This document shows positions 25,483-33,843 of a stretch of 50,053 nt of DNA, one piece after another. This stretch comes from Candidatus Tharpella sp. GTDB lineage: Bacteria; Desulfobacterota; Anaeroferrophillalia; Anaeroferrophillales; Tharpellaceae. The position numbers were made by a program, and so were the translations under genes. Below the pieces are notes generated by a model. The model was not told where the DNA came from. It searched no databases and saw only the letters and a list, made by a program, of their open reading frames with translations. The stretch spans positions 1-50,053 of the forward strand of contig JAGHAQ010000041.1 in assembly GCA_021161425.1 (NCBI GenBank), read 5' to 3'. Positions within the stretch are counted from its first letter, which is position 1. Each line of letters begins with the position of its first letter.

Positions 25483-26536
25483 AGTCTTTATGAGCGGTAA
25501 CCATTGTATCGCAGAGGCGGCGATACGGGCGGGCTGCAGATGTTATTTTGGTTATCCAATTACTCCCCAGAATGAATTAGGCGAGTATATGGCGGCAAAT
25601 ATACGCAAGGTCGGTGGTGTCTTTTTACAATCGGAAAGTGAGACGGCGGCGATCAATATGGTGATTGGCGCAGCCTCTGTCGGTACCCGGGTGATGACCT
25701 CATCTTCCAGTCCCGGGATCAGTCTTAAGCAAGAAGGTCTCTCTTTTCTTGCCGGTTTCGAGTTCCCGGCGGTGATTGTCAATATGATGCGTGGTGGCCC
25801 CGGTCTTGGTAATATAGCTCCGGCTCAAGGTGACTATTTCCAATCCACTCGAGGTGGTGGTCATGGTGACTACCGGACTCCGGTTCTAGCGCCGGCATCG
25901 GTGCAGGAACTTGCCGATTTGACGGTCAAAGCCTTTGCCTTGGCGGACGAGTATCGAACCCCGATTCTGTTACTTGGTGACGGGATGATGGGCCAGATGA
26001 AAGAGCCGGTGGTTTTTCCCGAACCGCTTTCCGAGTTACCTGAGAAACCGTGGGCTTTGAAAGGGCGTGGCGATGGTGCGAGCCGTTATCAAGCCTCTCT
26101 GATTCTCGATGGTTTGGCAATGGAGCGTCACAACTGGAAATTGGTGCGTAAATATAAGGAGATGGCGGAGAAAGAGACTCTTTGTGAACTCTATATGATG
26201 GATGATGCCGATTTTGCTGTTGTCGCCTATGGTACTACTGCCAGGATTGCTAAAGGGGCCATCAAACGAGCTCGTAAAGAGGGACTAAAAGTCGGTTTGG
26301 TGCGACCTGTTACCCTCTTTCCTTTTCCTGATAAAATCTTACAGAAAGTCGCTCATCAGGTTAAAAGTTTCCTGGTTTTTGAGATGAGTACCGGACAGAT
26401 GGTCGAAGATGTGAGACTGGCACTTTGTGAGTCGCAGGTCGAAGTCTCTTTTCACGGCCGTCCCGGTGGAGTTATCCCTACACCGATAGAGTTTTCCCGG
26501 GTTATTCATCGTTATTACCGGCGGATGCATAAGTAA
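25475..26536 (+). CDS. vorB: 2-oxoacid:ferredoxin oxidoreductase alpha subunit (VorB-like)
   Basis: A 353-residue alpha subunit that oxidatively decarboxylates a 2-oxoacid to acyl-CoA with its partners. It has GYPITPQNELGEYMA, the SESETAAINMVIGAA segment and the SSSSPGISLKQEGLSFLAG motif. The wording MRGGPGLGNIAPAQGDYFQ matches what I know as 3-methyl-2-oxobutanoate (VOR) alpha chains better than pyruvate enzymes, though 2-oxoglutarate (KorA) enzymes are close relatives. Start is GTG 25475 with GAGG 6 nt upstream. A VOR would make isobutyryl-CoA from valine, the very substrate suggested for the mutase upstream. Confidence 0.85.
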   Translation: MDKVFMSGNHCIAEAAIRAGCRCYFGYPITPQNELGEYMAANIRKVGGVFLQSESETAAINMVIGAASVGTRVMTSSSSPGISLKQEGLSFLAGFEFPAVIVNMMRGGPGLGNIAPAQGDYFQSTRGGGHGDYRTPVLAPASVQELADLTVKAFALADEYRTPILLLGDGMMGQMKEPVVFPEPLSELPEKPWALKGRGDGASRYQASLILDGLAMERHNWKLVRKYKEMAEKETLCELYMMDDADFAVVAYGTTARIAKGAIKRARKEGLKVGLVRPVTLFPFPDKILQKVAHQVKSFLVFEMSTGQMVEDVRLALCESQVEVSFHGRPGGVIPTPIEFSRVIHRYYRRMHK

Positions 26537-26622
26537 TCATGGTTCAGCACATAGATCTTCCGCCTCAGGGTGTTGGCAGATCTTAAACTTGCTGATTGTC
26601 ACTTTTTTAACAGGTATTTTGT

Positions 26623-27390
26623 ATGGAACTTATTAATAATTGGCCGAAATATTATAAAAAAGATGTCGTTACCCACTACTGTCCTGGGTGTGGTCATGGG
26701 ATTGTCCACCGTATCATCGCTGAGCTGCTTGAAGAGATGGATCTTGGCAAACAGGCTTATCTGGTTTGCCCGGCCGGTTGCGCAGTGTTGGCTTATCACT
26801 ATTTCGATTTTGATGTTATCGAGTCGGCCCATGGTCGGGGAACAGCAATTGCGACCGGTGCCAAACGGGCTAAACCGGAACTCTTTGTTATCAGTTATCA
26901 GGGGGATGGTGACCTGTCGGCAATTGGTACGGCGGAGACCATCCATTCGGCCAATCGGGGCGAGAATATAAGTGTTGTTTTTATTAATAATGCAGTTTAC
27001 GGGATGACCGGCGGACAGATGGCACCGACCTCTATCCTCGGTCAGAGTACGACGACCTCACCGGATGGTCGAAATCCAGAAGTTGACGGTTATCCGCTGC
27101 ATATAACCGATGTGGTCGCGAATTTCCCCGGGGTTGCCTATGCTGAACGGGTTACGGTCGCGAGCCCGGCCGCTATCAAAAAGACCAAAAAAGCAATTCG
27201 TAACGCTTTTCAGACCCAGGTTGACGGCTTGGGATATTCGATTGTTGAGGTTCTTTCACCCTGTCCAACCAATTGGAAAATGACTCCTGTACAGTCTTGT
27301 AAATGGATTGAAGAGGAGATGGTGAAAGAGTATAAACCGGGATTATTGACCGATAAGCGTGAAGAGAGAAGGAAGGATAGAGCATGTTAG
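26623..27390 (+). CDS. 2-oxoacid:ferredoxin oxidoreductase beta subunit (TPP-binding)
   Basis: A 255-residue beta chain with the 4Fe-4S/TPP region HYCPGCGHGIVHR and the TPP-magnesium motif GDGDLSAIG...FINNAVYGMTGGQMAPTS. The ending LSPCPTNWKM is shared by KOR/VOR beta chains. It follows the alpha gene after an 86-bp spacer in which no ORF or terminator was seen, and overlaps the gamma gene by 7 nt. Substrate cannot be fixed from this chain alone. Confidence 0.92.
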   Translation: MELINNWPKYYKKDVVTHYCPGCGHGIVHRIIAELLEEMDLGKQAYLVCPAGCAVLAYHYFDFDVIESAHGRGTAIATGAKRAKPELFVISYQGDGDLSAIGTAETIHSANRGENISVVFINNAVYGMTGGQMAPTSILGQSTTTSPDGRNPEVDGYPLHITDVVANFPGVAYAERVTVASPAAIKKTKKAIRNAFQTQVDGLGYSIVEVLSPCPTNWKMTPVQSCKWIEEEMVKEYKPGLLTDKREERRKDRAC

Positions 27391-27917
27391 TAAAAACGCT
27401 TTGCGCCGGTGCCGGCGGCCAGGGGGTTATGACCCTCGCTAATATTATGGGCAACGCAGCTATGATTCAGGGTTTTCACGCTACCTATCTGCCCGCTTAT
27501 GGTGCGGCCATGCGGGGTGGTACTGCAAACTGTACGCTTACAATTGCTGACGAAGAGATCGCTTCACCGGTGGCTTCCGCTCCCGATATAGTGGTTGCCC
27601 TCAATCAACCGTCAGCGGTAGCGTTTATTAATCGCCTGGTGCCTGGTGGTAAGATGATTTATGATTCCTCGGTTGCCGAGGAGATTCCTGAGCGCCTTGA
27701 TGTCGATGTTTTTTCGATTCCGGCTAGTGACATGGCGATTGAATTGGGTAGTGTTCGGTCGGCTAATATGGTTATGCTGGGGGCTTTTGCCAAGTTGGCG
27801 GGAGTTCCTAGTCATGAGGCCATATTTGCCAGTTTGGAATATCTTATGGGGAAGAAGAAAGCGCTTGTCGAATTAAGTAGTCAGGCTGTCATTAAAGGTG
27901 CTGAATATTTCTCCTAG
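27384..27917 (+). CDS. 2-oxoacid:ferredoxin oxidoreductase gamma subunit
   Basis: A 177-residue gamma chain with the family start LCAGAGGQGVMTLANIMGNAA and the TYLPAYGAAMRGGTANCTL motif, which helps bind CoA. AGGAAGGA precedes the overlapping ATG. It completes the four-subunit enzyme encoded at 25.26-27.9 kb. Confidence 0.93.
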   Translation: MLVKTLCAGAGGQGVMTLANIMGNAAMIQGFHATYLPAYGAAMRGGTANCTLTIADEEIASPVASAPDIVVALNQPSAVAFINRLVPGGKMIYDSSVAEEIPERLDVDVFSIPASDMAIELGSVRSANMVMLGAFAKLAGVPSHEAIFASLEYLMGKKKALVELSSQAVIKGAEYFS

Positions 27918-27977
27918 ATTTTTTCTGGGAGTACGGTAGTATAAAAAAAATTAATATATCTTTAGTTGGAGTTTTTT

Positions 27978-28406
27978 ATGTCTGTAACGCAACTCTCAAT
28001 TGCTATTGATGATACGCCTGGTCGTCTCAATCAGATCTGTGAAATTTTAGAAAAAGAGCAGATTAATATCAAAGGTTTTATGGCTTGTTCTGAGCTTGAT
28101 CCGCATCGTTTTAAGGTTATTGTCGACACCCCGGAACAGGCCTATAATGTGCTGATGGCCAATGGTTTTGCCGTTCATAACAAAGAGGTAATTGCGGTCG
28201 GGGCACCGGATCATCCGGGGGGACTTAATGTTGTTTTACGGGCTTTAAAGGAAGCTCGGGTTAATGTTGAAACCCTTTATCCTTTTATCACCTTGAAAGG
28301 TGATGATGCAATTTTGATCATAGAAGTTGACGAGATTCAGAAGGCCAAAGAGATATTGCGCAGCCAGTGGATTAAAACCTACGGCGCTGAGATCTATCAA
28401 TTTTGA
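27978..28406 (+). CDS. Tandem ACT-domain protein
   Basis: A 142-residue protein of two ACT domains, about residues 1-68 (QLSIAIDDTPGRLNQICEILEKEQINIKG) and 70-142 (HPGGLNVVLRALKEARVNVETLYPF). ACT domains bind amino acids and control enzymes or act as sensors. The ATG at 27978 follows TTGGAG by 6 nt; the upstream in-frame TTG is part of that ribosome site. Stand-alone ACT pairs are common next to 2-oxoacid oxidoreductases, so it may sense a branched-chain or aromatic amino acid here. That link is inference. Confidence 0.88.
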   Translation: MSVTQLSIAIDDTPGRLNQICEILEKEQINIKGFMACSELDPHRFKVIVDTPEQAYNVLMANGFAVHNKEVIAVGAPDHPGGLNVVLRALKEARVNVETLYPFITLKGDDAILIIEVDEIQKAKEILRSQWIKTYGAEIYQF

Positions 28407-28436
28407 TTTAAATGATTGCAATTGTTATAACTCGTG

Positions 28437-28465
28437 GGGACACTGTTTTGGCGGTGTCCCTTTTT
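28437..28465 (+). terminator. Intrinsic terminator after the ACT protein gene
   Basis: GGGACAC (28437-28443) pairs with GTGTCCC (28454-28460) around a 10-nt loop, followed by TTTTT. Confidence 0.85.
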
Positions 28466-28550
28466 ACGATTATTGCTGTTCTTGTGAAAGTTTAGTATTT
28501 CGGTCGGTTGACTTCTTTTACTGGCTGGCAGTTTGTTTCAGGAGAAAAAA

Positions 28551-29732
28551 TTGAGCAAAAAACTTAACATCGAGTATGCTGAGAGAATAAAACAGTTACC
28601 GCCCTACCTTTTTGCCGCCATCGATGCGAAAAAGGCGGAGGTTCAGGCTCAGGGGATCGATGTGATCGATCTTGGTGTCGGTGATCCGGATATGCCTACC
28701 CCGGCTCATATTGTTCAATCTTTGCAGATTGCGGCAGCTAAAGGTGAGAATCATCAATACCCGTCGTATGTTGGTATGCTTTCGTATCGACAGGCTGCAG
28801 CGGATTGGTTTGCGCGTCGTTTTGGGGTCACTTTTGATCCGGTTAGCGAGGTGGTTTCGCTGATCGGATCAAAAGAGGGGATTGCTCATATGCCGCTGGC
28901 CTTTGTCGATCCCGGAGATTATGTTCTGGTTCCCGATCCCGGTTATCCGGTTTACGCCATTGCCACAAGCTTTGCCGGTGGGGTGCCGTACATGATGCCG
29001 CTTAAGGCAGAGAATGGTTTTTTGCCTGATCTTGACTCTATTCCTGAAGAGGTCGCTGAAAAAGCTAAGTTGATGTTTATCAACTATCCCAATAATCCTA
29101 CTGGCGCTGTTGCTGACTCCGACTTCTATCTTAAAGTAGTTGAATTTGCGGCCCGTCACAATATCGTTGTTTGTCACGATGCCGCCTATACCGAGATGGC
29201 TTATGATGGCTATAAGCCTTTAAGTTTTCTTGAAGTTCCCGGGGCAAAAGATGTTGGTATAGAGTTTCATTCACTTTCCAAAACATATAATATGACTGGG
29301 TGGCGGATCGGTTTTGCGATCGGTAACCGAGAGCTGGTCGCCGGACTTGGCAAAGTCAAGACCAATATCGATTCCGGAGTCTTTCAGGCTATTCAGGAGG
29401 CGGCGATTACAGCGTTGGCCGCAGATCAACAATGTGTTAGGGAGATGTGTAATATCTACCGCAAACGTCGTGATCTGATGGTCTCTTTCCTGACTAAAGC
29501 CGGTTTTACTCTTGTATCTCCCAAGGCGACCTTTTATCTCTGGATTAATAATCCCGCAGGGATGACCTCGGCTGAGGTTTCCTCAATGTTTCTCGAAAAA
29601 GCCGGTGTTGTCGTGACCCCCGGTAATGGTTTCGGTGATGCCGGAGAAGGCTATTTTCGGATCTCTTTGACGGTTTCCGAAGAGCGTCTTAATGAGGCCG
29701 GCGAGCGGATTGTCAAGGTTTTGAGTGTTTAG
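28551..29732 (+). CDS. dapL: Class I/II aminotransferase, LL-diaminopimelate aminotransferase-like
   Basis: A 393-residue PLP enzyme. Motifs are [37 protein letters not shown] and [20 protein letters not shown] with the PLP-binding lysine. They match the DapL group, which makes LL-diaminopimelate for lysine and cell wall synthesis in one step. Related enzymes accept other amino acids, and the position behind a VOR-like operon leaves open a catabolic role. The start is TTG 28551, because AGGAG lies exactly 6 nt before it; an upstream in-frame TTG at 28533 overlaps no ribosome site. It has its own transcription unit after the terminator at 28437-28465. Confidence 0.87.
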   Translation: MSKKLNIEYAERIKQLPPYLFAAIDAKKAEVQAQGIDVIDLGVGDPDMPTPAHIVQSLQIAAAKGENHQYPSYVGMLSYRQAAADWFARRFGVTFDPVSEVVSLIGSKEGIAHMPLAFVDPGDYVLVPDPGYPVYAIATSFAGGVPYMMPLKAENGFLPDLDSIPEEVAEKAKLMFINYPNNPTGAVADSDFYLKVVEFAARHNIVVCHDAAYTEMAYDGYKPLSFLEVPGAKDVGIEFHSLSKTYNMTGWRIGFAIGNRELVAGLGKVKTNIDSGVFQAIQEAAITALAADQQCVREMCNIYRKRRDLMVSFLTKAGFTLVSPKATFYLWINNPAGMTSAEVSSMFLEKAGVVVTPGNGFGDAGEGYFRISLTVSEERLNEAGERIVKVLSV

Positions 29733-29762
29733 TAACATTATCGTTAAGGTTAGTTGAGGGGA

Positions 29763-30545
29763 ATGAAAAACATACGTTTTATAAAGGAATATGCAGCCGG
29801 ACAATGGGCTGTTTTACCCCTGACTCTTATCTTATGTCTATTGTTTTTCGGAGTTTGCACGGCTCATGCGGCCACTTTAGATAGTGCTTTTGCGATCCTT
29901 TTTGAAAAACTAAATGCCAATATCTCAGCAAACGGAGAGGTGGTGGCCCTCCTGCCGGAGAAGAATGAGGTAATTATTGAGTTCTCCGGGGATCTGGTTC
30001 CGTCATATGGGGCTGAATTGTTGGTTTTTGGTGAGTCGGCTGAAGCTTCTCAGGAAAGTTCTGAGGGCGGAGGTGAGAATCGCTCGGTTAAGGTCTATCG
30101 TGGTTCAGTAACTGTCAGTGAGTCGGCCGGACACCTTAATTGTGCCATAGCTGACGAAGGGCGAGACCAGTTTATCGAGGGCGATCAGGTTTTTTTGCCC
30201 TCACCGGTACTTTTATATGTTACTCCAGTAAAAAACCTGACTCCCAACCCGTATTTTACCGGTCAGGCTACCCGCGCTGTAAGCAGCCTGCTCAGCACTT
30301 TTTCAGGTCTGCAGGTTTTCAGCCTGCCCGCCTCCAATCAGAAAACAATCGATTTTTTAAAGCAGAAATGTCGCAATGAGGGACGTTACGGGTTGGTTTT
30401 ACAACCTTTTGTGATTATTCAGAATGGCCGTAGTAAAGCTCAGCTAAGATTGATTTCGCTATTCAGTGGCCAATCACTTAGGGTTCTGGAGGACGAGTTC
30501 ACGGCCTTTGCCGCACCACCGCAAAACTTTCGCCGTCTTCGATAA
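29763..30545 (+). CDS. Exported protein of unknown function
   Basis: A 260-residue protein with an N-terminal signal peptide (hydrophobic LPLTLILCLLFFGVCTAHA, likely cleaved after AHA). Residues about 30-150 look like beta-rich sequence, with a Gly/Ser/Glu-rich loop (SQESSEGGGENRS). A second part (VTPVKNLTPNPYFTGQATRAVSSLLS) loosely resembles periplasmic CsgG/FlgO-type domains. I do not recognise the family. The ATG at 29763 was chosen with GAGGGG directly upstream; a TTG at 29754 is possible. It follows the aminotransferase by 30 nt. A weak hairpin (30571-30580) before a T-run may end the unit. Confidence 0.72.
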   Translation: MKNIRFIKEYAAGQWAVLPLTLILCLLFFGVCTAHAATLDSAFAILFEKLNANISANGEVVALLPEKNEVIIEFSGDLVPSYGAELLVFGESAEASQESSEGGGENRSVKVYRGSVTVSESAGHLNCAIADEGRDQFIEGDQVFLPSPVLLYVTPVKNLTPNPYFTGQATRAVSSLLSTFSGLQVFSLPASNQKTIDFLKQKCRNEGRYGLVLQPFVIIQNGRSKAQLRLISLFSGQSLRVLEDEFTAFAAPPQNFRRLR

Positions 30546-30717
30546 ACTCTAACCCGGTTTGACCGAAAGCAAGCAGGTGCTTTTTTGCGTGATACTTTAT
30601 TGACAAATAACTAACTCCGGCTCTTTTCTTCACCCCGTATAATTTCATTTATTCAAAAAGGTCAAAATATTTAATCCAATTAATTTGGTCCCGGTTCATC
30701 TGGGTTGGGGAGCTTTT

Positions 30718-31569
30718 ATGAAAATTGATGCGCATGTCCATATCTTTCCTCCGGAAATCAGAGAGCGGCGAGAGAAATTTTTTGTTGGTGAACCTGATTT
30801 TGAACTTCTCTATGCTTCACCCAAATCTCGTCTCGTGGGTGCCGAAGAGTTGCTGGCAACGATGGTTGAGGATGGGGTTGACCGTTCTGTCGTTTTTGGG
30901 TTTCCCTGGCGTGATGCCGGGATCTCCAGGCTTTGCAATGATTATGTGATCGAACAGGTCAAAAACCATCCTGAACATCTTTTGGGACTTGCCTGTTTTG
31001 GCTTTGCTGATCCTGAAGTGGCTGCTTTAGAGAGTGATAGGTGTCTTAGTCAAGGTCTGCATGGAGTTGGTGAACTTGCTTTTTATGTTGAAGGCTTTAG
31101 TGAAAAGGTGGTGGATCAATTTGTTCCGGTTATTGAGGTTTTGCGTCATTACAAGAAAGTTCTGAATCTACATACCAACGAACCGGTAGGTCATAATTAT
31201 CCGGGAAAGAGTGATGTCAAGCTTCGTAATCTTTACCGATTTCTTAAACTGTATGGCGATGTGCCGACCATTTTCGCTCACTGGGGAGGGGGGTTCCCTT
31301 TCTATCACCTGTTGAAAAAAGAGTTTTCCGAGGTTGTGCAAAATCTTTATTATGATACAGCCGCAACCCCATACCTCTTTAAAAATGATATCTATCGTCT
31401 GGGCGGAGAGATGGCTGGTTTTGACCGGATTCTCTTTGGCAGTGATTTTCCTTTACTGCGTCCGCGCCGTTATTTTAAGGATATTGCCGAGGCCCAGCTT
31501 GATGAGAAGCAGAGTGAAATGATCTGTGGAGGTAATGCAGCCCGTCTTTTTGGTATCCAGACATCATAG
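30718..31569 (+). CDS. Amidohydrolase_2 family metal-dependent hydrolase/decarboxylase
   Basis: A 283-residue TIM-barrel protein of the amidohydrolase-2 (ACMSD-like) family. It shows the N-terminal HxH metal motif (DAHVHIF), histidines in NLHTNEP and FAHWGGGFPFY, and the C-terminal aspartate in LFGSDFP, followed by NAARLFGI. Relatives hydrolyse or decarboxylate small carboxylated substrates; the substrate here is unknown. GGGGAG lies 5 nt before the ATG at 30718. It stands 172 bp after the exported protein gene and is convergent with the following minus-strand operon. Confidence 0.87.
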   Translation: MKIDAHVHIFPPEIRERREKFFVGEPDFELLYASPKSRLVGAEELLATMVEDGVDRSVVFGFPWRDAGISRLCNDYVIEQVKNHPEHLLGLACFGFADPEVAALESDRCLSQGLHGVGELAFYVEGFSEKVVDQFVPVIEVLRHYKKVLNLHTNEPVGHNYPGKSDVKLRNLYRFLKLYGDVPTIFAHWGGGFPFYHLLKKEFSEVVQNLYYDTAATPYLFKNDIYRLGGEMAGFDRILFGSDFPLLRPRRYFKDIAEAQLDEKQSEMICGGNAARLFGIQTS

Positions 31570-31695
31570 TAATGAGTTCAATGAACTGAGAGATTTTTTT
31601 AAGAAAATTCAATGTTGTTTGTCCTCTGTTGATAGAATTTTTACCCGTTGATTAATGATGTCGAAATCAAAGTAGCCGAAATATTTTTTTAGTTT

Positions 31696-31739
31696 ACAAA
31701 ATATGCAAAAAGCGCGAAAAAACTTTTGCTGTATTTTGT
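31696..31739. repeat. Intergenic palindromic element, copy 2
   Basis: ACAAAATA (31696-31703) and GCAAAAAG pair with CTTTTGC (31723-31729) and TATTTTGT (31732-31739) around a GCGAAAAAA loop. Loop and layout resemble the element at 14882-14935. It lies between two convergent genes and could also serve as terminator for either. A small CCTG/CAGG hairpin follows at 31743-31757. Confidence 0.5.
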
Positions 31740-31778
31740 CAGCCTGTTTGGTTCAGGCCATGCCGGGTTAGAAGAGAA

Positions 31779-32669
31779 TCAACCAATCTCTTTTTGCCAG
31801 GCTTCAATCTCTAAATCAGGCATTTTTTTGAAACGTCCCTGGGCTTTCAGGTAATCTTTGACCGGGATTGAATTTTCTGGTTTCAAGGTTTGTCGAAGCA
31901 GGCCGTTATCATCCATCTCGAGGAGCGGGAAAACCCCGCTGTCGACGGCCATTCGGGTAATCTTGAGGGCATCTTGGGAATCGATTTTCCAGCCCGAAGG
32001 GCAGGCTGCCAGCAGATGTATAAATCGGAAACCGGAGGCGGCTTTGGCTTTTTTGAGTTTTAAATAGAAATCTTCCGGATAGGCGATCGTCGCACTGGCC
32101 AGATAACTCGGGTTATGGGCTTTGATGATCGCCATAATATCTTTTTTGGCGTACTGGAACTCTTTGCCGCCCGGCGTGGTCGTCGTCCAGGCACCATGCG
32201 GGGTCGCCGATGATTGTTGGATTCCGGTGTTCATGTAGGCTTCGTTGTCGTAGCAAATATAGATTATATCTTCATGCCGTTCAGCCGCTCCGGAAATGCC
32301 TTGAAGGCCGATATCAAAAGTGCCGCCGTCACCGGCCCAGGCGAGAACTTCGACACCCGTTTTTCCTTGGGCGGTCAGAGATCGCCGAACGCCGCTGGCT
32401 GCCGCCGCCGCCACTGCAAACGGGGTGTGGAGAAGGGGAACCGAGAGGGCTGTGGTCGGTTGGCCGCCGGCAATAATCGCCCAGCAGCAGGCCGGCATGA
32501 CAACTATGGTTTGCGGCCCCAAGATCTTCAAGGTGTGGCGCATACTTAAGGCGGCACCACAACCAGGGCAGGCCATGTGGCCGCTCTCCATATATTCAGC
32601 CTTGGTGATTTGCCAAGCTGTATTCTTGCTGAAGCTATTTTCAGTTGGAGATATATTTGTATTGTTCAT
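31779..32669 (-). CDS. porB: 2-oxoacid (pyruvate):ferredoxin oxidoreductase beta subunit
   Basis: A 296-residue beta chain. It shows CPGCGAALSMRH with cluster-ligand cysteines, the PACCWAIIAGG segment, and the TPP motif GDGGTFDIGLQGISGAAE followed by CYDNEAYMNTGIQQSSATP. This wording is typical of four-subunit pyruvate synthase beta chains, and differs from the VOR-like enzyme at 26.6 kb. It ends the minus-strand operon and starts 18 nt after the alpha gene. Reaction: 2-oxoacid + CoA + oxidised ferredoxin to acyl-CoA + CO2 + reduced ferredoxin, reversible. Confidence 0.93.
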   Translation of the reverse strand: MNNTNISPTENSFSKNTAWQITKAEYMESGHMACPGCGAALSMRHTLKILGPQTIVVMPACCWAIIAGGQPTTALSVPLLHTPFAVAAAAASGVRRSLTAQGKTGVEVLAWAGDGGTFDIGLQGISGAAERHEDIIYICYDNEAYMNTGIQQSSATPHGAWTTTTPGGKEFQYAKKDIMAIIKAHNPSYLASATIAYPEDFYLKLKKAKAASGFRFIHLLAACPSGWKIDSQDALKITRMAVDSGVFPLLEMDDNGLLRQTLKPENSIPVKDYLKAQGRFKKMPDLEIEAWQKEIG

Positions 32670-32687
32670 GCTTGTCTCTTTTTTACG

Positions 32688-33842
32688 TTAGCTGTCAAGC
32701 CAGTTACACTCAACACTTGACAGTTGTTCCCGGTTTTCAACCACTTCTGTGATAGTCTCGGGAAAGACCTCTTTGCCGCCAAGACTGATCATGACATCAT
32801 TAATCAGAGGTCTTTGCGGCAGATTGTAGAGGGCGGCGCGAACCTCCTGGCTCAGGGTTCCGCCGACCCCGTAGGAGCAGGCCCGGTTCAAGACTATAAC
32901 CTGTTTTTTATCTTTTAACGCTTCACACAGTTCCCGATTGGGAAAGGGGCGCAGAAGACGTAATTTAATGAGGTCTGTCGGAGTACCGTTCTTGTTCAAT
33001 TCGGCAACCGCTACGCGAACGGTTCCGGTCATCGCTCCACAGCAAAGCAACGCTGTGTTGCTCTTCTCATCTCCCTCTGGACAACGCATAACCGGCTGGT
33101 AGCAACGACCAAATTTTTGCGCAAACTCTTCTTGACATTGGTCAAGAACCGTTAGGGCTTCGGTCATGGTTTCGGAGAATGTTTTTTTCAGCTCATAGAA
33201 GAGATCGGGATGGGCTGCGGCACCAAAGGTCAACGAATTGTCGGGATCGAGCCGGTACGGTGCTTTGTAGGCCGGCAGATAGTCATCGACTATCTGCTGG
33301 TCGGGAACCAGAAGTCGTTCCATCGTGTGAGAGAGGATAAAGCCGTCAATCATCACCATGATCGGTAGCATCAACTGCTCGCTGGCTTTGTAGGCTATGA
33401 TGATCGTATCGAGAGCCTCTTGTGAGGTTTCGCAATAGATCTGTAGCCAACCGGTGTCGCGCTGGGAAAAACTGTCACTTTGGTCACTCCAGATATTCCA
33501 GGGAGCGCCTAAGGCGCGGTTGGCATTGACCAGAACCAAGGGCAAGCGAGCTCCGGCAACCCAGTGCAGGATCTCATGCATCATTGCCAGACCCTGTGAA
33601 CTGCTGGCTGTAAAAGAGCGGCTGCCGGTCGAAACCGAGCCTAAAACCGCAGCAATTGCCGACATCTCCGACTCGACTTTGATATATTGACTTTTTAGTT
33701 CGCCGCTGTCGACCATCTCGGAGAGGGTCTCGATAATATGGGTCTGGGGGGTTATAGGATAGGCTGAGATTACTTCCGGACGGCTCAGCCTGACTCCATG
33801 CGCGATCGCATCGCTGCCCAGTAGGATGGCTTGTTTGTGCAT
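32688..33842 (-). CDS. porA: 2-oxoacid (pyruvate):ferredoxin oxidoreductase alpha subunit
   Basis: A 384-residue alpha chain with SAYPITPQTHIIETLSE, VESEMSAIAAVLGSVSTGSRSFTASSSQGLAMMHE and NANRALGAPWNIWSDQSDS, the last being a marker of the pyruvate-type alpha family. The ATG whose complement is at 33840-33842 was chosen: a strong GGAGGA lies 8 nt upstream inside the end of the preceding gene, and the protein then begins MHKQAILLGSDAIA. Stop and start of the two genes nearly touch, so translation is probably coupled. Confidence 0.93.
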   Translation of the reverse strand: MHKQAILLGSDAIAHGVRLSRPEVISAYPITPQTHIIETLSEMVDSGELKSQYIKVESEMSAIAAVLGSVSTGSRSFTASSSQGLAMMHEILHWVAGARLPLVLVNANRALGAPWNIWSDQSDSFSQRDTGWLQIYCETSQEALDTIIIAYKASEQLMLPIMVMIDGFILSHTMERLLVPDQQIVDDYLPAYKAPYRLDPDNSLTFGAAAHPDLFYELKKTFSETMTEALTVLDQCQEEFAQKFGRCYQPVMRCPEGDEKSNTALLCCGAMTGTVRVAVAELNKNGTPTDLIKLRLLRPFPNRELCEALKDKKQVIVLNRACSYGVGGTLSQEVRAALYNLPQRPLINDVMISLGGKEVFPETITEVVENREQLSSVECNWLDS

Positions 33843-33843
33843 G

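Noticed and set aside
32680-32696. Possible fourth full copy of the palindrome (ACGTTAGCTGTC)
   Set aside because: It covers the end of the porA reading frame, and only part of one half matches.
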